From an uncultured Caulobacterales bacterium (lineage in GTDB: Bacteria > Pseudomonadota > Alphaproteobacteria > Caulobacterales > Caulobacteraceae), in NCBI GenBank assembly GCA_903840435.1, contig CAIMFV010000017.1:46397-110396 (forward strand): a stretch of DNA of 64,000 nt. Direction: 5' to 3'. Under the pieces are notes generated by a model. It was not told where the DNA came from. It was given only the letters and a program-made list of their open reading frames with translations, and did no database searches. Of the stretch, positions 55,967-64,000 are shown one piece after another (the stretch's first letter is position 1; each line of letters opens with the position of its first letter). Position numbers and translations under genes: made by a program.

Positions 55967-56209
55967 ATGCCCGATAAACAATTGCTGCATCTGGTGTTCG
56001 GCGGCGAGCTGAACGATGTTTCGCATGTTGAGTTTCGCGACCTGACGAAGCTCGATTTTGTCGGCGCCTATCCCAATTATGCCGAGGCCTATACCGCTTG
56101 GAAGGGTAAGGCCCAGGCCACCGTCGACAACGCGCTTGTTCGCTATTTCATCGTCCACGCCCACAAACTGTTGGACCCGGACGATCCGGACCACGACCAT
56201 CATCATTGA
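55967..56209 (+). CDS. DUF4170 family small protein
   Basis: 80 residues, LHLVFGGELNDVSHVEFRDLTKLDFVGAYPNYAEAYTAWKGKAQATVDNAxxRYFIVHAHKLL with a histidine-rich tail (DHDHHH). This matches the small alphaproteobacterial DUF4170 family of unknown function, which commonly lies between an inositol-phosphatase-like gene and waaA-lpxK. Here it follows the phosphatase by 67 bp, but waaA-lpxK is 55 kb away at the left edge of the window. Confidence 0.85.
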   Translation: MPDKQLLHLVFGGELNDVSHVEFRDLTKLDFVGAYPNYAEAYTAWKGKAQATVDNALVRYFIVHAHKLLDPDDPDHDHHH

Positions 56210-56235
56210 TGGGGGGCGCCCCTTGCGACGCGGAC

Positions 56236-57588
56236 CTAGCCGGGTAACTTAACTACGGCGCGCAACCCACCGAGCGGACTTTTTTCCAGCGTCAGATCGC
56301 CGCCGTGGCTGCGGGCAATATCGCGAGAAATGGCAAGCCCAAGGCCAACCCCTTTGGCGTTTTGGTTGCGCGATTCGTCTAGCCTGGAAAACGGCTTAAA
56401 CGCCTCTTCGTAGTTTTCCGGAGCAATGCCCGGGCCGTCATCGTCGATGCGAATTTCTACCTTTGTCGGAGCGGTGCGCAGGGCTTCGACAGCCACCGTC
56501 GCGCCGTGGGCGGCGGCATTGGCAATGAGGTTTGACAGGGCCCGGCGCATGGCATTGGGGCGGATGGCCACTGTCAAGCCATCGGGGGCCGACACCGTTA
56601 CCCGACTGCCGCCCCGCGCGGCATCGTCCGCCAGGACTGTGAGGAAGGGAGCGAGAGCCCGGTGTTCCACCACCTCGCCGCCCTCACCGCGCGCGAAGGC
56701 CAAGAATTCATCGATCATATATTCCATTTCGGAAAGATCGTTCTGGATCGCCGTCATCCTAGGGCTTTCAGGCGCGAGCGCGGCTTCGAGTTTCAGGCGG
56801 GTTAAGGGCGTGCGCAGATCGTGGCTGACCGAAGCGAGCAAAGCGGTTCGCTGTTCGATATGGCGTTGAATTCGCGTCTTCATGGCGATGAAAGCCTCGG
56901 CGGCTTGGCGCACCTCCCGCGCGCCGTGGGGCTTAAAGCTCGGCGCATCGACTCCTCGCCCAAACGCCTCCGCCGCCGCCGCCAACCGCTCAATCGCCCG
57001 CACCTGGTTACGGATGAACAGGATGGCGACCGAGGTGAGAAGAAAGGTTGCCCCCGCCAACCACATGACAAACACATGACCGCGTTCCGCAAAGGCACGG
57101 TCGCGTGGCGCGATGATGCGCAAGACGCCCCCTGCCACGGCCACGCGCACGTCGATGAAATTGGGGTATCGGGTGCTATCGACCCAGAAATCTTCCGTCA
57201 TGCGGTCGTCAAGCGCATTGCGCAGCGCCAGATCAAATGCCGGGAGGCCACGATTTTTGGGCGCCGCTGCCGGAAGCTGGCGACCCGGCTGCAAGGCCAG
57301 GGAGAGCGACTGGGTGCGTTCCGCCCGGTCGGCGAGGCGGCGCAGGTTGGCAGGCGTCGGAGCCTCCTGGTAGGCGGCCACGTCCCAGGCAATGTCGCTC
57401 GCCAAGTCCTCCGACAGCTGCGAGGTGACGGTTTGCCAGTGCGCCTCAAAAAACGCCCAGGTTACCGCCACCTGCATTATGGCCACAGGCAAGATGATGA
57501 TCAGCAAGGAGCGGGTGAAGAGCGAGGTCGGCGCCCAGCGTTTGAATAGCCGAGGCCAGAGCCTTATCCGCAGGCGAGGCAGCGCCAT
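56236..57588 (-). CDS. EnvZ-like sensor histidine kinase
   Basis: 450 residues. There is a membrane segment near 24-45, a periplasmic domain of about 135 residues, a second membrane segment (about 175-195, FVMWLAGATFLLTSVAILFI) and a HAMP-like region. The DHp helix has SVSHDLRTPLTRL (His256), and the ATPase domain has NLIANAAAHGA, DDGPGI and GVGLGLAISRD. It follows the response regulator gene by 3 bp on the same strand and is almost certainly its cognate kinase. It senses an unknown envelope signal. Confidence 0.94.
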   Translation of the reverse strand: MALPRLRIRLWPRLFKRWAPTSLFTRSLLIIILPVAIMQVAVTWAFFEAHWQTVTSQLSEDLASDIAWDVAAYQEAPTPANLRRLADRAERTQSLSLALQPGRQLPAAAPKNRGLPAFDLALRNALDDRMTEDFWVDSTRYPNFIDVRVAVAGGVLRIIAPRDRAFAERGHVFVMWLAGATFLLTSVAILFIRNQVRAIERLAAAAEAFGRGVDAPSFKPHGAREVRQAAEAFIAMKTRIQRHIEQRTALLASVSHDLRTPLTRLKLEAALAPESPRMTAIQNDLSEMEYMIDEFLAFARGEGGEVVEHRALAPFLTVLADDAARGGSRVTVSAPDGLTVAIRPNAMRRALSNLIANAAAHGATVAVEALRTAPTKVEIRIDDDGPGIAPENYEEAFKPFSRLDESRNQNAKGVGLGLAISRDIARSHGGDLTLEKSPLGGLRAVVKLPG

Positions 57589-57591
57589 GGC

Positions 57592-58320
57592 CTAGTCCGG
57601 TGCCAACAGATACCCGACACCGCGAACCGTTTGCAGATAGCGCGGCGCCTTTGGGTCGGTTTCGATTTTGCGCCGCAACCGAGTGACTTGGACGTCGACA
57701 GCCCGGCCGGTTGGATCAGCGTCAGGGTCAATGAGGTCCAGTCGATCGACGGGTGCGTGCGGCGTGTCAGCGAGGCGGCGCAACAACTTGGTTTCGGCTT
57801 CAGTCAGGCGGACCGTGGCCCCGTCTTGCAACAATTCGCAGCGTCCGAGATCAAACTCAAAGGCGCCGAGCCTTAGCCTCTGGGCCGGTGCGACGGGAAT
57901 CGTCCGGCGCAAAATGGCCTCGATCCGCAAAACCAGTTCGCGCGGCTCGAAGGGCTTGGCCAGATAGTCATCGGCGCCCAGGCTCAAGCCCTCGATGCGA
58001 TCACGCGCACTGTCGCGTGCCGTCAACATTAGGACCGGCGTGGCCTGGCGACCGCGGACCCAGGCGGCGAGCGAAAACCCATCCTCCCCTGGCATCATCA
58101 CGTCGAGCACCAGGAGGTCGAAATCGAGCGAGGCGATGAGCCGCCGCGCCGCGCTGGCGTCCTTGGCGCCCGTGACCCGAAAGCCTGCGCGGGCCAAGTA
58201 TTCCTTCAAGAGCTCGCGGATGCGGTTGTCGTCGTCCACCACCAGCAAGTGCCGCTGGCGGCCTTCGGCGGATGCAGCCACCGGTGCGGTTCGAATTGAA
58301 AGGGAGCCCGTTTCGGTCAT
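57592..58320 (-). CDS. OmpR/PetR-like response regulator
   Basis: 242 residues. The receiver domain carries Asp73 in LLVLDVMMPGEDG with acidic pocket residues (VVDDDNR) and the YLAKPFEPRELVLR lysine. The C-terminal winged-helix DNA-binding domain ends with RTVRGVGYLLAPD, typical of the OmpR family. The stop of the MarR-like gene overlaps the start of this one by 4 bp. The order MarR-like, OmpR-like matches the PetP-PetR pair that controls cytochrome bc1 genes in Rhodobacter capsulatus; the same role here is only inferred. Confidence 0.93.
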   Translation of the reverse strand: MTETGSLSIRTAPVAASAEGRQRHLLVVDDDNRIRELLKEYLARAGFRVTGAKDASAARRLIASLDFDLLVLDVMMPGEDGFSLAAWVRGRQATPVLMLTARDSARDRIEGLSLGADDYLAKPFEPRELVLRIEAILRRTIPVAPAQRLRLGAFEFDLGRCELLQDGATVRLTEAETKLLRRLADTPHAPVDRLDLIDPDADPTGRAVDVQVTRLRRKIETDPKAPRYLQTVRGVGYLLAPD

Positions 58321-58811
58321 TTCAGGTCCGTGTCACGCAAGACAAGACCGGCCAAGGCGATCAGGATGGTGTTGGCGGCTGGCGCATGTTCAACCCCGCC
58401 AGCGCGATAGGCCTTGGCGACGGCGGCACGCAATCGTTGCGATATACGACTTTCAAAAGCGCGACCTTGATCGGTTAGTCGGGCGGGGCGGCGTCGTCCA
58501 TCCCCGTCATGGGGCGATTTCTCCGCAAAGCCTGCGCGACCCAAATCGGAAAGTACCTTGCTCGCGCCTTGCTTTGACAATCCGGTCAGTCGCGACAGCT
58601 CCTGAACGCCGAGGCCGGGTCGGCGCTTGAGCAAAAAGGCGGCGCGATAGTGGCCGCGCCCAAGGCCCGACGGTTCTTGATCCAAGACATCATCAGCGGT
58701 GATCCACAGTGCAGCCTCCGCCAAGAGATGAATCTCCAGCGCCCGGTCCAAGGCGTCCTCGGAAAGGATTAAGCGCGGATCAGAGCCTAAACTGCCGCTA
58801 CCTGCGGTCAT
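58317..58811 (-). CDS. MarR family regulator, PetP-like
   Basis: 164 residues from the ATG at 58811. The winged-helix core contains GHYRAAFLLKRRPGLGVQELSRLTGLSKQGASKVLSDLGRAGF with the recognition helix in TGLSKQGASKVLSDL, and DGRRRPARLTDQG in the wing, all typical of MarR proteins. It is the first gene of a three-gene minus-strand operon (MarR, OmpR, EnvZ) and faces ilvE across a 115-bp divergent gap, which may hold its operator. Confidence 0.9.
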   Translation of the reverse strand: MTAGSGSLGSDPRLILSEDALDRALEIHLLAEAALWITADDVLDQEPSGLGRGHYRAAFLLKRRPGLGVQELSRLTGLSKQGASKVLSDLGRAGFAEKSPHDGDGRRRPARLTDQGRAFESRISQRLRAAVAKAYRAGGVEHAPAANTILIALAGLVLRDTDLK

Positions 58812-58926
58812 GAGGGGTTCGCCTGATGAAAAAACTGTACCGGACGCGAGCGGACTGTCATTGCGCGCCAACCTTTCGAAGGACTATCACTGCACCTTCT
58901 CTATCGAACGCTTTGGAACGTTTCTG

Positions 58927-59811
58927 ATGACGCTTATTCCCTTTGATGATCGTGACGGCTGGATCTGGATGAATGGCGACTTTGTTCCCTGGCGTGACGC
59001 CAAGGTGCACGTCCTGACCCATGGGCTGCATTACGGCTCGTGCGTCTTCGAAGGCGAACGCCTTTATAATGGTGAAATTTTCAAACTCACGCCCCATACA
59101 AAGCGCCTATTCCGCTCAGCCGAGATTCTCGAAATGGAGATCCCCTTCACCGTGGAGGAGATCGACGCAGCGTGCAAGGCGACGGTGGCGAAAATGGGTT
59201 TTGAGAACGCCTATATTCGTCCCGTGGCGTTTCGTGGGCCCGAGCAGATGGGTGTGGCGGCGCAACAGACGCGCACCCATGTGGCCATTGCCGCCTGGGA
59301 ATGGCCGAGCTATTTCGATCCAGAGGTGAAGCGCAAGGGCATTCGCTTGATGCCTGCGCCCTATATCCGGCCCGCGCCGAACATGGCCCCAACCGAGGCG
59401 AAGGCGGCGGGCCTTTATATGATTTGCACCCTGTCAAAGCATGCCGCCGAACGGGCGGGCTATGCCGACGCCATGATGCTCGACTATCGCGGCTATGTGG
59501 CGGAAGCCACGGGGGCCAACATCTTTTTCGTCCGCGACGGCGTCATCTATACGCCCACGCCTGATTGCTTTTTGAACGGATTGACCCGTCAAACCGTCAT
59601 TGATCTGGCCCGCTCACGGGGCTTTACGGTGGAGGAGACCCATATTCGTCCAGAAGAGCTGGCGACCTTCAGCGAGTGTTTCATCACCGGTTCGGCCGCT
59701 GAGGTCACGCCGGTATCGGAGATTGGCGCCTACCACTTCACGCCGGGTAATCTCTCCTTATCGCTGATGGAGGATTACAGCCTTCTGGTACGGGGTGAGC
59801 TCAAGCTTTAG
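58927..59811 (+). CDS. ilvE: Branched-chain amino acid aminotransferase
   Basis: 294 residues from the ATG at 58927 (the frame is open from 58810, but the extension overlaps the MarR start and is not family-like). It is a class IV aminotransferase: WMNGDFVPWRDAKVHVLTHGLHYGSCVFEGER at the start, PLP lysine Lys159 in TEAKAAGLYMICTLSKH, and EATGANIFFV later. It converts 2-oxoacids to Leu, Ile and Val. Its stop overlaps that of convergent pgsA by 4 bp. Confidence 0.95.
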   Translation: MTLIPFDDRDGWIWMNGDFVPWRDAKVHVLTHGLHYGSCVFEGERLYNGEIFKLTPHTKRLFRSAEILEMEIPFTVEEIDAACKATVAKMGFENAYIRPVAFRGPEQMGVAAQQTRTHVAIAAWEWPSYFDPEVKRKGIRLMPAPYIRPAPNMAPTEAKAAGLYMICTLSKHAAERAGYADAMMLDYRGYVAEATGANIFFVRDGVIYTPTPDCFLNGLTRQTVIDLARSRGFTVEETHIRPEELATFSECFITGSAAEVTPVSEIGAYHFTPGNLSLSLMEDYSLLVRGELKL

Positions 59812-60356
59812 CTGGATTTCAGCGCGCGGAGGGCGCCCGCCAAATATTGCCCACCTGTCCAAAGGGTTAGGACGACAGCGAGCCACAAGGTGCCGAGGCC
59901 AAGCGGCCTTAGGTCAGGCCAGATTTGGCTCGCCATGGCTAAGCCATAGGCGCTCAGTTGGACAGTGGTTTTCCATTTCGCCAATTGGGTGACGGGCAGT
60001 TTCACACCGCTTTCGCGCAATCCCGCCACGAAGACTTCGCGCATCAACATCAGGGCGCTGGGCCAAAGCGCCAGGCTGGGGTCCAGGGCACAGACCCCAA
60101 AGGCGGCCGCGACCAAGGCGACCTTATCGGCAATCGGATCGAGGACTGCGCCAAGCCTGGAGGTCGCGTCCAACCTGCGCGCCAGCCAGCCGTCGAAAAA
60201 ATCCGTCAGCGCTGCCAGGACAAAGAGAGCAGTCGCCAGCCCGATCCAAACCTTTGGCGCACCTGTCAGGGGGGCAAGGGCCAACAGGGCGAAAACCAGG
60301 ACTGACAGTCCGATCCGGGCGCCTGTGATCAAGTTGGGCAGCATGGTAATCGTCAT
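59808..60356 (-). CDS. pgsA: CDP-diacylglycerol-glycerol-3-phosphate 3-phosphatidyltransferase
   Basis: 182 residues from the ATG at 60356 (MTITMLPNLITGARI). It is a membrane enzyme with about four to five hydrophobic segments. The CDP-alcohol phosphatidyltransferase motif D-G-x2-A-R-x8-G-x3-D-x3-D reads DGWLARRLDATSRLGAVLDPIAD. It makes phosphatidylglycerol phosphate, the precursor of phosphatidylglycerol (also the lipid donor for Lgt). A shared lipid pathway with lgt at 17.7 kb is expected but they are not linked. Confidence 0.95.
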   Translation of the reverse strand: MTITMLPNLITGARIGLSVLVFALLALAPLTGAPKVWIGLATALFVLAALTDFFDGWLARRLDATSRLGAVLDPIADKVALVAAAFGVCALDPSLALWPSALMLMREVFVAGLRESGVKLPVTQLAKWKTTVQLSAYGLAMASQIWPDLRPLGLGTLWLAVVLTLWTGGQYLAGALRALKSS

Positions 60357-60379
60357 GGGGGCGGTATATCGCAAGATTT

Positions 60380-60409
60380 AACCGCCTGTCGCGGGGATAG
60401 GCGGTTTTT
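60380..60409 (+). terminator. Intrinsic terminator-like hairpin between pgsA and mnmC
   Basis: AACCGCCT and AGGCGGTT form a perfect 8-bp stem around an 11-base loop, and a TTTTT run follows at 60405-60409 on the plus strand. It lies in the 84-bp gap where pgsA and mnmC start divergently, so it would stop transcripts running through pgsA in the antisense direction from ilvE, or attenuate mnmC. Confidence 0.55.
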
Positions 60410-60440
60410 CGTTGGGGCGGCACGGTCTAAGAAGACCCCA

Positions 60441-62261
60441 ATGGATCAAAACCCAATCTCCGCTGAACTCGACTGGTCTGGCCGCTCCCCCCGTTCGGTG
60501 CGCTTCGACGACGTCTATTTTCAGATCGAGGACGGGCTGGCGGAGACCCGGCACGTGTTTTTGGCGGGTTGCGGCCTGCCTGAGGCCTGGCAGGGCCGCA
60601 GCCTCTTTCGGGTGGGTGAGCTTGGGTTTGGCTCTGGCCTGAATATGGCAGCACTGCTCGACCTCTGGCGCCGACACCGTCCATCGCTTGACGCGCGGCT
60701 GCGGCTGCTTTCGACCGAGGCCTATCCCATGGGGGTCGACGATGCCGCACGCGCCCTTTCGGCCTTTCCCGAGCTTGCCGAAATTTCCGCCCAATTGCTG
60801 GAGGCGTGGCCGGGCCGACGACCGGGACCGCATCGGCTTGATTTTCCAGATCTCAATGCCCGATTGGACGTCTGGATCGGCCCCGTCAGCCGCACGCTGT
60901 GGGAGATGGACGCGCACTGCGATGCCTGGTTTCTTGATGGCTTCGCCCCGTCAAAAAACCCCGACATGTGGAACGAAGACGTGTTGGCCGAGGTGCGAAG
61001 GCTATCCGCGCCGGGCTGTCGGCTGGCGAGTTTCACGGTGGCGGGTGAGGTCCGCCGCCGTCTGGAGGGGCTCCAATTCTCTGTGGCAAAACGCCCAGGC
61101 TTTGGCCGGAAACGTCAGTGCCTGGAGGCGCGGCTGCCCGGCAGGGCCTCGGACGCGGCGCGCGGCGAGGTCGCAGTGATTGGCGGCGGTGTGGCGGGAA
61201 CGGCGTTGGCCTCAGCCTTGAGCACCGAAGGCTTTCGGCCTGTTCTATTCGAGCGCACCAGGCTGGGGGCGGGCGGCTCTGGCAATCCGGCGGGCTTGGT
61301 GGCGCCGCGCCTCGATGCCGGATTTGGACCGGCGGGACGGCTGCACGCCGAGGCCTTTGCCCGGGCGGTGGCGCTCTATCGGCGTCTGGCGCCCAATGCC
61401 ATCCTGGCGCGCGGGGCGCTGCAATTAGAGGCTGATGCCAAGGACGCCGCCCGGTTTGACGCCCTCAGCCAATGGATCGGGTTCGAGACCGGCGCCTTGA
61501 CGCGGCTCTCGGCGAAGGAGGCTGAAGCCCGATTGGGTGAAGCGAGCCAGGTTGGCGGTCTCTATTGGCGCGATGCGCTAACGGTCTCGCCACAGGACCT
61601 GCTGGCGGGCTTGGTGCAGGGTATCGAGGTGCGCAAACGCTCGGTGGCGCAGATTGTCCGCAGTGCCGAGGGCTGGCGGCTACTGGATGGACGCGCAGCC
61701 AGGCTCGGCGACTTTTGCCACGTCTTTCTGGCGCCGGGGGCTCAGGCCAGGGCTTTGCGGGGCGATGTCGATTTCCAAGGCCTCGGCATCGAAACGACGC
61801 GGGGGCAGGTGAGTTATCTGGCGCACAAGGTCCATATTCCAGCCGTGACCTGGGGTGGATATCTCATTCCGACCCGCAGAGGTTTCCTATTCGGCGCCAC
61901 CCACGACCGCGACCGTCAGGATGCGACGGCGACGCAAGCCGATGACATGGAAAATCTGAAGACCCTGGCCCGCGTGCGCCCGGCCTTAGCCGCCAGCCTT
62001 TCTGCATCCTTGGCCACAAAGCCCCTTGCCCACCGCGCCAGCCTGCGCGCCTTTGTTCGCGACCATATGCCCATTGCGGGCGAGCTCGCGCCCGGCCTCT
62101 TTCTCCTGTGCGGACTTGGGGGGCGGGGGCTTAGCCTCGCCCCTTGGCTGGCCGAGCAAGTTGCGGCGCAAGCCGCCGAAGCACCGCGCCCCTTGGCGCT
62201 TGACCTGAAGGCCCGCGTCAGTCCACTGCGGCCCAACCTCACCCCCCGCCCGGCCAGCTAA
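60441..62261 (+). CDS. mnmC: Bifunctional tRNA 5-methylaminomethyl-2-thiouridine synthase MnmC
   Basis: 606 residues in two parts. The N-terminal methyltransferase (about 1-230) carries GELGFGSGLNMAALL and WFLDGFAPSKNPDMW, as in MnmC2/MnmD. The C-terminal FAD domain (about 240-606) opens with VAVIGGGVAGTALASALS and contains a VSYLAHKVHIPAVTWGGYLIPT segment, the MnmC1 oxidase that removes the carboxymethyl group. It acts on the wobble uridine of tRNAs for Lys, Glu and Gln. It precedes the oxidoreductase gene by 16 bp. Confidence 0.93.
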   Translation: MDQNPISAELDWSGRSPRSVRFDDVYFQIEDGLAETRHVFLAGCGLPEAWQGRSLFRVGELGFGSGLNMAALLDLWRRHRPSLDARLRLLSTEAYPMGVDDAARALSAFPELAEISAQLLEAWPGRRPGPHRLDFPDLNARLDVWIGPVSRTLWEMDAHCDAWFLDGFAPSKNPDMWNEDVLAEVRRLSAPGCRLASFTVAGEVRRRLEGLQFSVAKRPGFGRKRQCLEARLPGRASDAARGEVAVIGGGVAGTALASALSTEGFRPVLFERTRLGAGGSGNPAGLVAPRLDAGFGPAGRLHAEAFARAVALYRRLAPNAILARGALQLEADAKDAARFDALSQWIGFETGALTRLSAKEAEARLGEASQVGGLYWRDALTVSPQDLLAGLVQGIEVRKRSVAQIVRSAEGWRLLDGRAARLGDFCHVFLAPGAQARALRGDVDFQGLGIETTRGQVSYLAHKVHIPAVTWGGYLIPTRRGFLFGATHDRDRQDATATQADDMENLKTLARVRPALAASLSASLATKPLAHRASLRAFVRDHMPIAGELAPGLFLLCGLGGRGLSLAPWLAEQVAAQAAEAPRPLALDLKARVSPLRPNLTPRPAS

Positions 62262-62277
62262 GGGAGGAAGCAAATCC

Positions 62278-63690
62278 ATGTCGTCCATCGCCATTGATGC
62301 CGCAGCCTTGAGCGCCTTGAAGGCGCATGTGGGACCAGACCTCTATTCGGAAGACCCAGACGAGATTGCGCCCCATTTGGTGGAATGGCGAGATCGCTGG
62401 CGGGGAACCACGCCGCTCGTCTTGCGTCCGCGAACGACCGAAGATGTGGCAAAGATGGTCAGCTGGTGCGCCAAGGCGGGCGTGCCGATCACTGTGCAGG
62501 GCGGCAATACCGGTTTGGTCGGCGGTCAGATTCCGCAAGGCGAGGTCCTCCTCTCCGTACAGCGGCTGAACCGCATTCGCTCGGTTTCGGCGCAAGACGA
62601 TATTTTGGTCATTGAGGCAGGCGCAACGCTTGCCGCCGCCCATGCCGCAGCCCTTGGCGTTGAACGTCACTTTCCTTTGAGCCTTGCCTCGGAAGGCTCA
62701 GCCACCATTGGCGGGCTTGCCGCAACCAATGCAGGCGGCGTCGCTGTATTGCGCTTTGGGACGATGCGCGACTTGACCCTTGGCATCGAGGCGGTCTTGC
62801 CCGACGGATCAATCTTTCACGGGCTGTCGCGCCTGCGCAAAGACAATACCGGCTATGATCTGAAAAACCTGCTGATTGGCGCAGAAGGCACTTTGGGTGT
62901 GGTGACGGCAGCGGCGCTGAAGCTATTTCCCATTGCACCCTCGCGCGCAACGGCCCTGGTGGCGCTCGCCGATCCCGAAGCCGCTTTAGACCTGTTGATG
63001 GCCTTAAAGGCGCAGGTCGGCCCCGGACTGGAGGCATTCGAGCTGATCAGCGGGCTTGGGCTCGCACTAGCGCTGCGCCACATCGAAGGCTGTCGCTCAC
63101 CCTTTGCCGTACCGCCGCCCTGGGTGGCCTTGATCGAAGTTGCGGCCTTTCATCAGCAAGACGCGGAAGGCCAGGTAGAAGCGGCGCTGGCGAGCGCGCT
63201 CGACGCCAACCTCATTCTTGACGCCGCCGTGGCGCGTTCCGAGGCCCAACGCCTCGCCTTTTGGCGACTGCGGGAAAGCCAATCGGCAGCGCAAAAACCA
63301 GAAGGGGCGGCATGGAAACATGATGTTTCGGTCCCCGTGGCCGAGGTGGCGCGCTTTATTCGTCAGGCGAGCGCGGCGGTTGAGGCCTTTGCGCCCGGCG
63401 TGCGCGTGGCGGCCTTTGGCCATGTCGGCGACGGCAATGTCCATTTCGACATTCTCCAGCCCGAGGGCAGCGACGGAGCCCGCCACCTGGCCCTGCGCGA
63501 TCAAGCCGCCAAGATCGTGCATGATATCGTCCATGCCATGGGCGGCTCCATTTCGGCTGAGCACGGACTTGGCGTGATGAAAACCGCCGAGGCCTTGTCC
63601 TATAAACCGCCCGCGACGGTTGCCGCACAAAGGGCCATTCGCGCGGCTCTAGATCCTGGCCGCATCCTCAATCCCAGGGTGCTGTTTTAA
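62278..63690 (+). CDS. FAD-linked D-2-hydroxyacid dehydrogenase (D-2-hydroxyglutarate/D-lactate type)
   Basis: 470 residues of the vanillyl-alcohol-oxidase fold group. FAD-binding motif VQGGNTGLVGGQIPQGEVLLSVQRLNRI is followed by IGGLAATNAGGVAVLRFGTMRD and NLLIGAEGTLGVVT. The C-terminal metal and substrate motifs are FGHVGDGNVHFDIL and SISAEHGLGVMK. Such enzymes oxidise D-2-hydroxyglutarate or D-lactate. A role in removing D-2-hydroxyglutarate linked to icd is plausible, but the substrate is not proven. Confidence 0.9.
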   Translation: MSSIAIDAAALSALKAHVGPDLYSEDPDEIAPHLVEWRDRWRGTTPLVLRPRTTEDVAKMVSWCAKAGVPITVQGGNTGLVGGQIPQGEVLLSVQRLNRIRSVSAQDDILVIEAGATLAAAHAAALGVERHFPLSLASEGSATIGGLAATNAGGVAVLRFGTMRDLTLGIEAVLPDGSIFHGLSRLRKDNTGYDLKNLLIGAEGTLGVVTAAALKLFPIAPSRATALVALADPEAALDLLMALKAQVGPGLEAFELISGLGLALALRHIEGCRSPFAVPPPWVALIEVAAFHQQDAEGQVEAALASALDANLILDAAVARSEAQRLAFWRLRESQSAAQKPEGAAWKHDVSVPVAEVARFIRQASAAVEAFAPGVRVAAFGHVGDGNVHFDILQPEGSDGARHLALRDQAAKIVHDIVHAMGGSISAEHGLGVMKTAEALSYKPPATVAAQRAIRAALDPGRILNPRVLF

Positions 63691-63703
63691 CCGCCCCCCC
63701 GCC

Positions 63704-64000
63704 TCACCCCGCCTTCAGCCACGACTTCCACCGTGCGGCGTTTTGCTGAGGGGGCGGGGCTTGGTTTTTCCAGGGGTGGGGTTCTGGGGGTTCGGTGGTC
63801 AGGCGGACGACGAGGCGATAGAGGTCTTCGGCCAGGATGGGCTTGGTCAGGCGGGCGTCGAAGCCTGCGGAGAGGCAGGTTCTGAGCTGGTGGACCATGG
63901 CGGCGGCGGTGACGGCGACCATGGGGGTGGGGGCCTGTCCGGTGGCCGCCTCGTGGCGGCGCATCAGGCGCACGGCGTCGAGGCCGTCGAGGCGCGGCAT
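63704..64000 (-). CDS. Receiver-domain protein, truncated by the window edge
   Basis: At least 98 C-terminal residues, open to the right edge. MPRLDGLDAVRLMRRHE matches the stretch just after the phospho-acceptor Asp of a response-regulator receiver (the Asp itself is outside the window). The switch threonine region is VAVTAAAM, and the conserved lysine is in ARLTKPI. The tail is proline-rich and basic. It is probably the C-terminal receiver of a hybrid kinase, like the one at 19654-21357; the upstream domains cannot be seen. Confidence 0.7.
   Translation of the reverse strand: MPRLDGLDAVRLMRRHEAATGQAPTPMVAVTAAAMVHQLRTCLSAGFDARLTKPILAEDLYRLVVRLTTEPPEPHPWKNQAPPPQQNAARWKSWLKAG

Noticed and set aside
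63691..63780. C-rich/G-rich stretch after the D-2-hydroxyacid dehydrogenase as a structured element
   Set aside because: It is a short, compositionally biased run between convergent genes, and no stem with a U-run could be drawn.

Overview
The window looks like a chromosomal segment of an alphaproteobacterium, most probably from Caulobacterales or a close relative. The main evidence is a DivL-type histidine kinase homologue with tyrosine where the phospho-acceptor histidine should be (3475-5850). Supporting evidence is a PetR/PetP-like regulator pair, a DUF4170 protein, a eukaryote-like NADP isocitrate dehydrogenase and the lgt-midA-pgeF order. This rests on reading protein families by eye; no search was run.

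Layout. 0-2.7 kb: end of waaA, lpxK (lipid A), then hpf and ptsN (ribosome hibernation and nitrogen PTS). 2.7-13.2 kb: thiE, divL-like kinase, a DUF1203 protein, a dienelactone-hydrolase-like enzyme, obgE, nadD, icd, a flavoprotein, a GAF-type methionine sulfoxide reductase, a tiny membrane protein and an orphan modA. 13.2-19.6 kb: a proline-rich ORF, a secreted cysteine-containing protein of unknown function, prs, the operon lgt-midA-pgeF, a SIMPL-domain protein and a CAU tRNA. 19.6-21.4 kb: a hybrid sensor kinase. 49.4-64 kb: dnaN, zapE, rarD-like, an epimerase-like gene, pmbA-cysQ-like-DUF4170, an EnvZ/OmpR/MarR operon facing ilvE, pgsA, mnmC, a D-2-hydroxyacid dehydrogenase, and the edge of another receiver-domain protein.

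The unusual part is 21.5-49.4 kb, an accessory surface-protein island. On the plus strand, a MotA/ExbB-like channel protein with a long helical tail (24745) is followed after 12 bp by a 3535-residue repeat protein with degenerate RTX-like modules (26440), then a type I secretion ABC exporter (37083) and a glycosyltransferase (38761). All are tightly spaced. A 3077-residue two-partner-secretion exoprotein (TpsA, 40191) follows. Its likely outer-membrane partner TpsB (22692-24482) lies on the other strand on the far side of the giant-protein operon, next to another glycosyltransferase-like gene (21539). No HlyD-type adaptor, TolC-type channel or MotB-type partner is encoded in the window. The layout recalls Salmonella SPI-4 (giant adhesin, type I exporter, MotA-like channel) combined with an HMW-like TPS adhesin and glycosyltransferases. 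That combination is the best candidate here for something undescribed.

The rest is ordinary housekeeping, densely packed with many 4-bp stop/start overlaps and short convergent overlaps.
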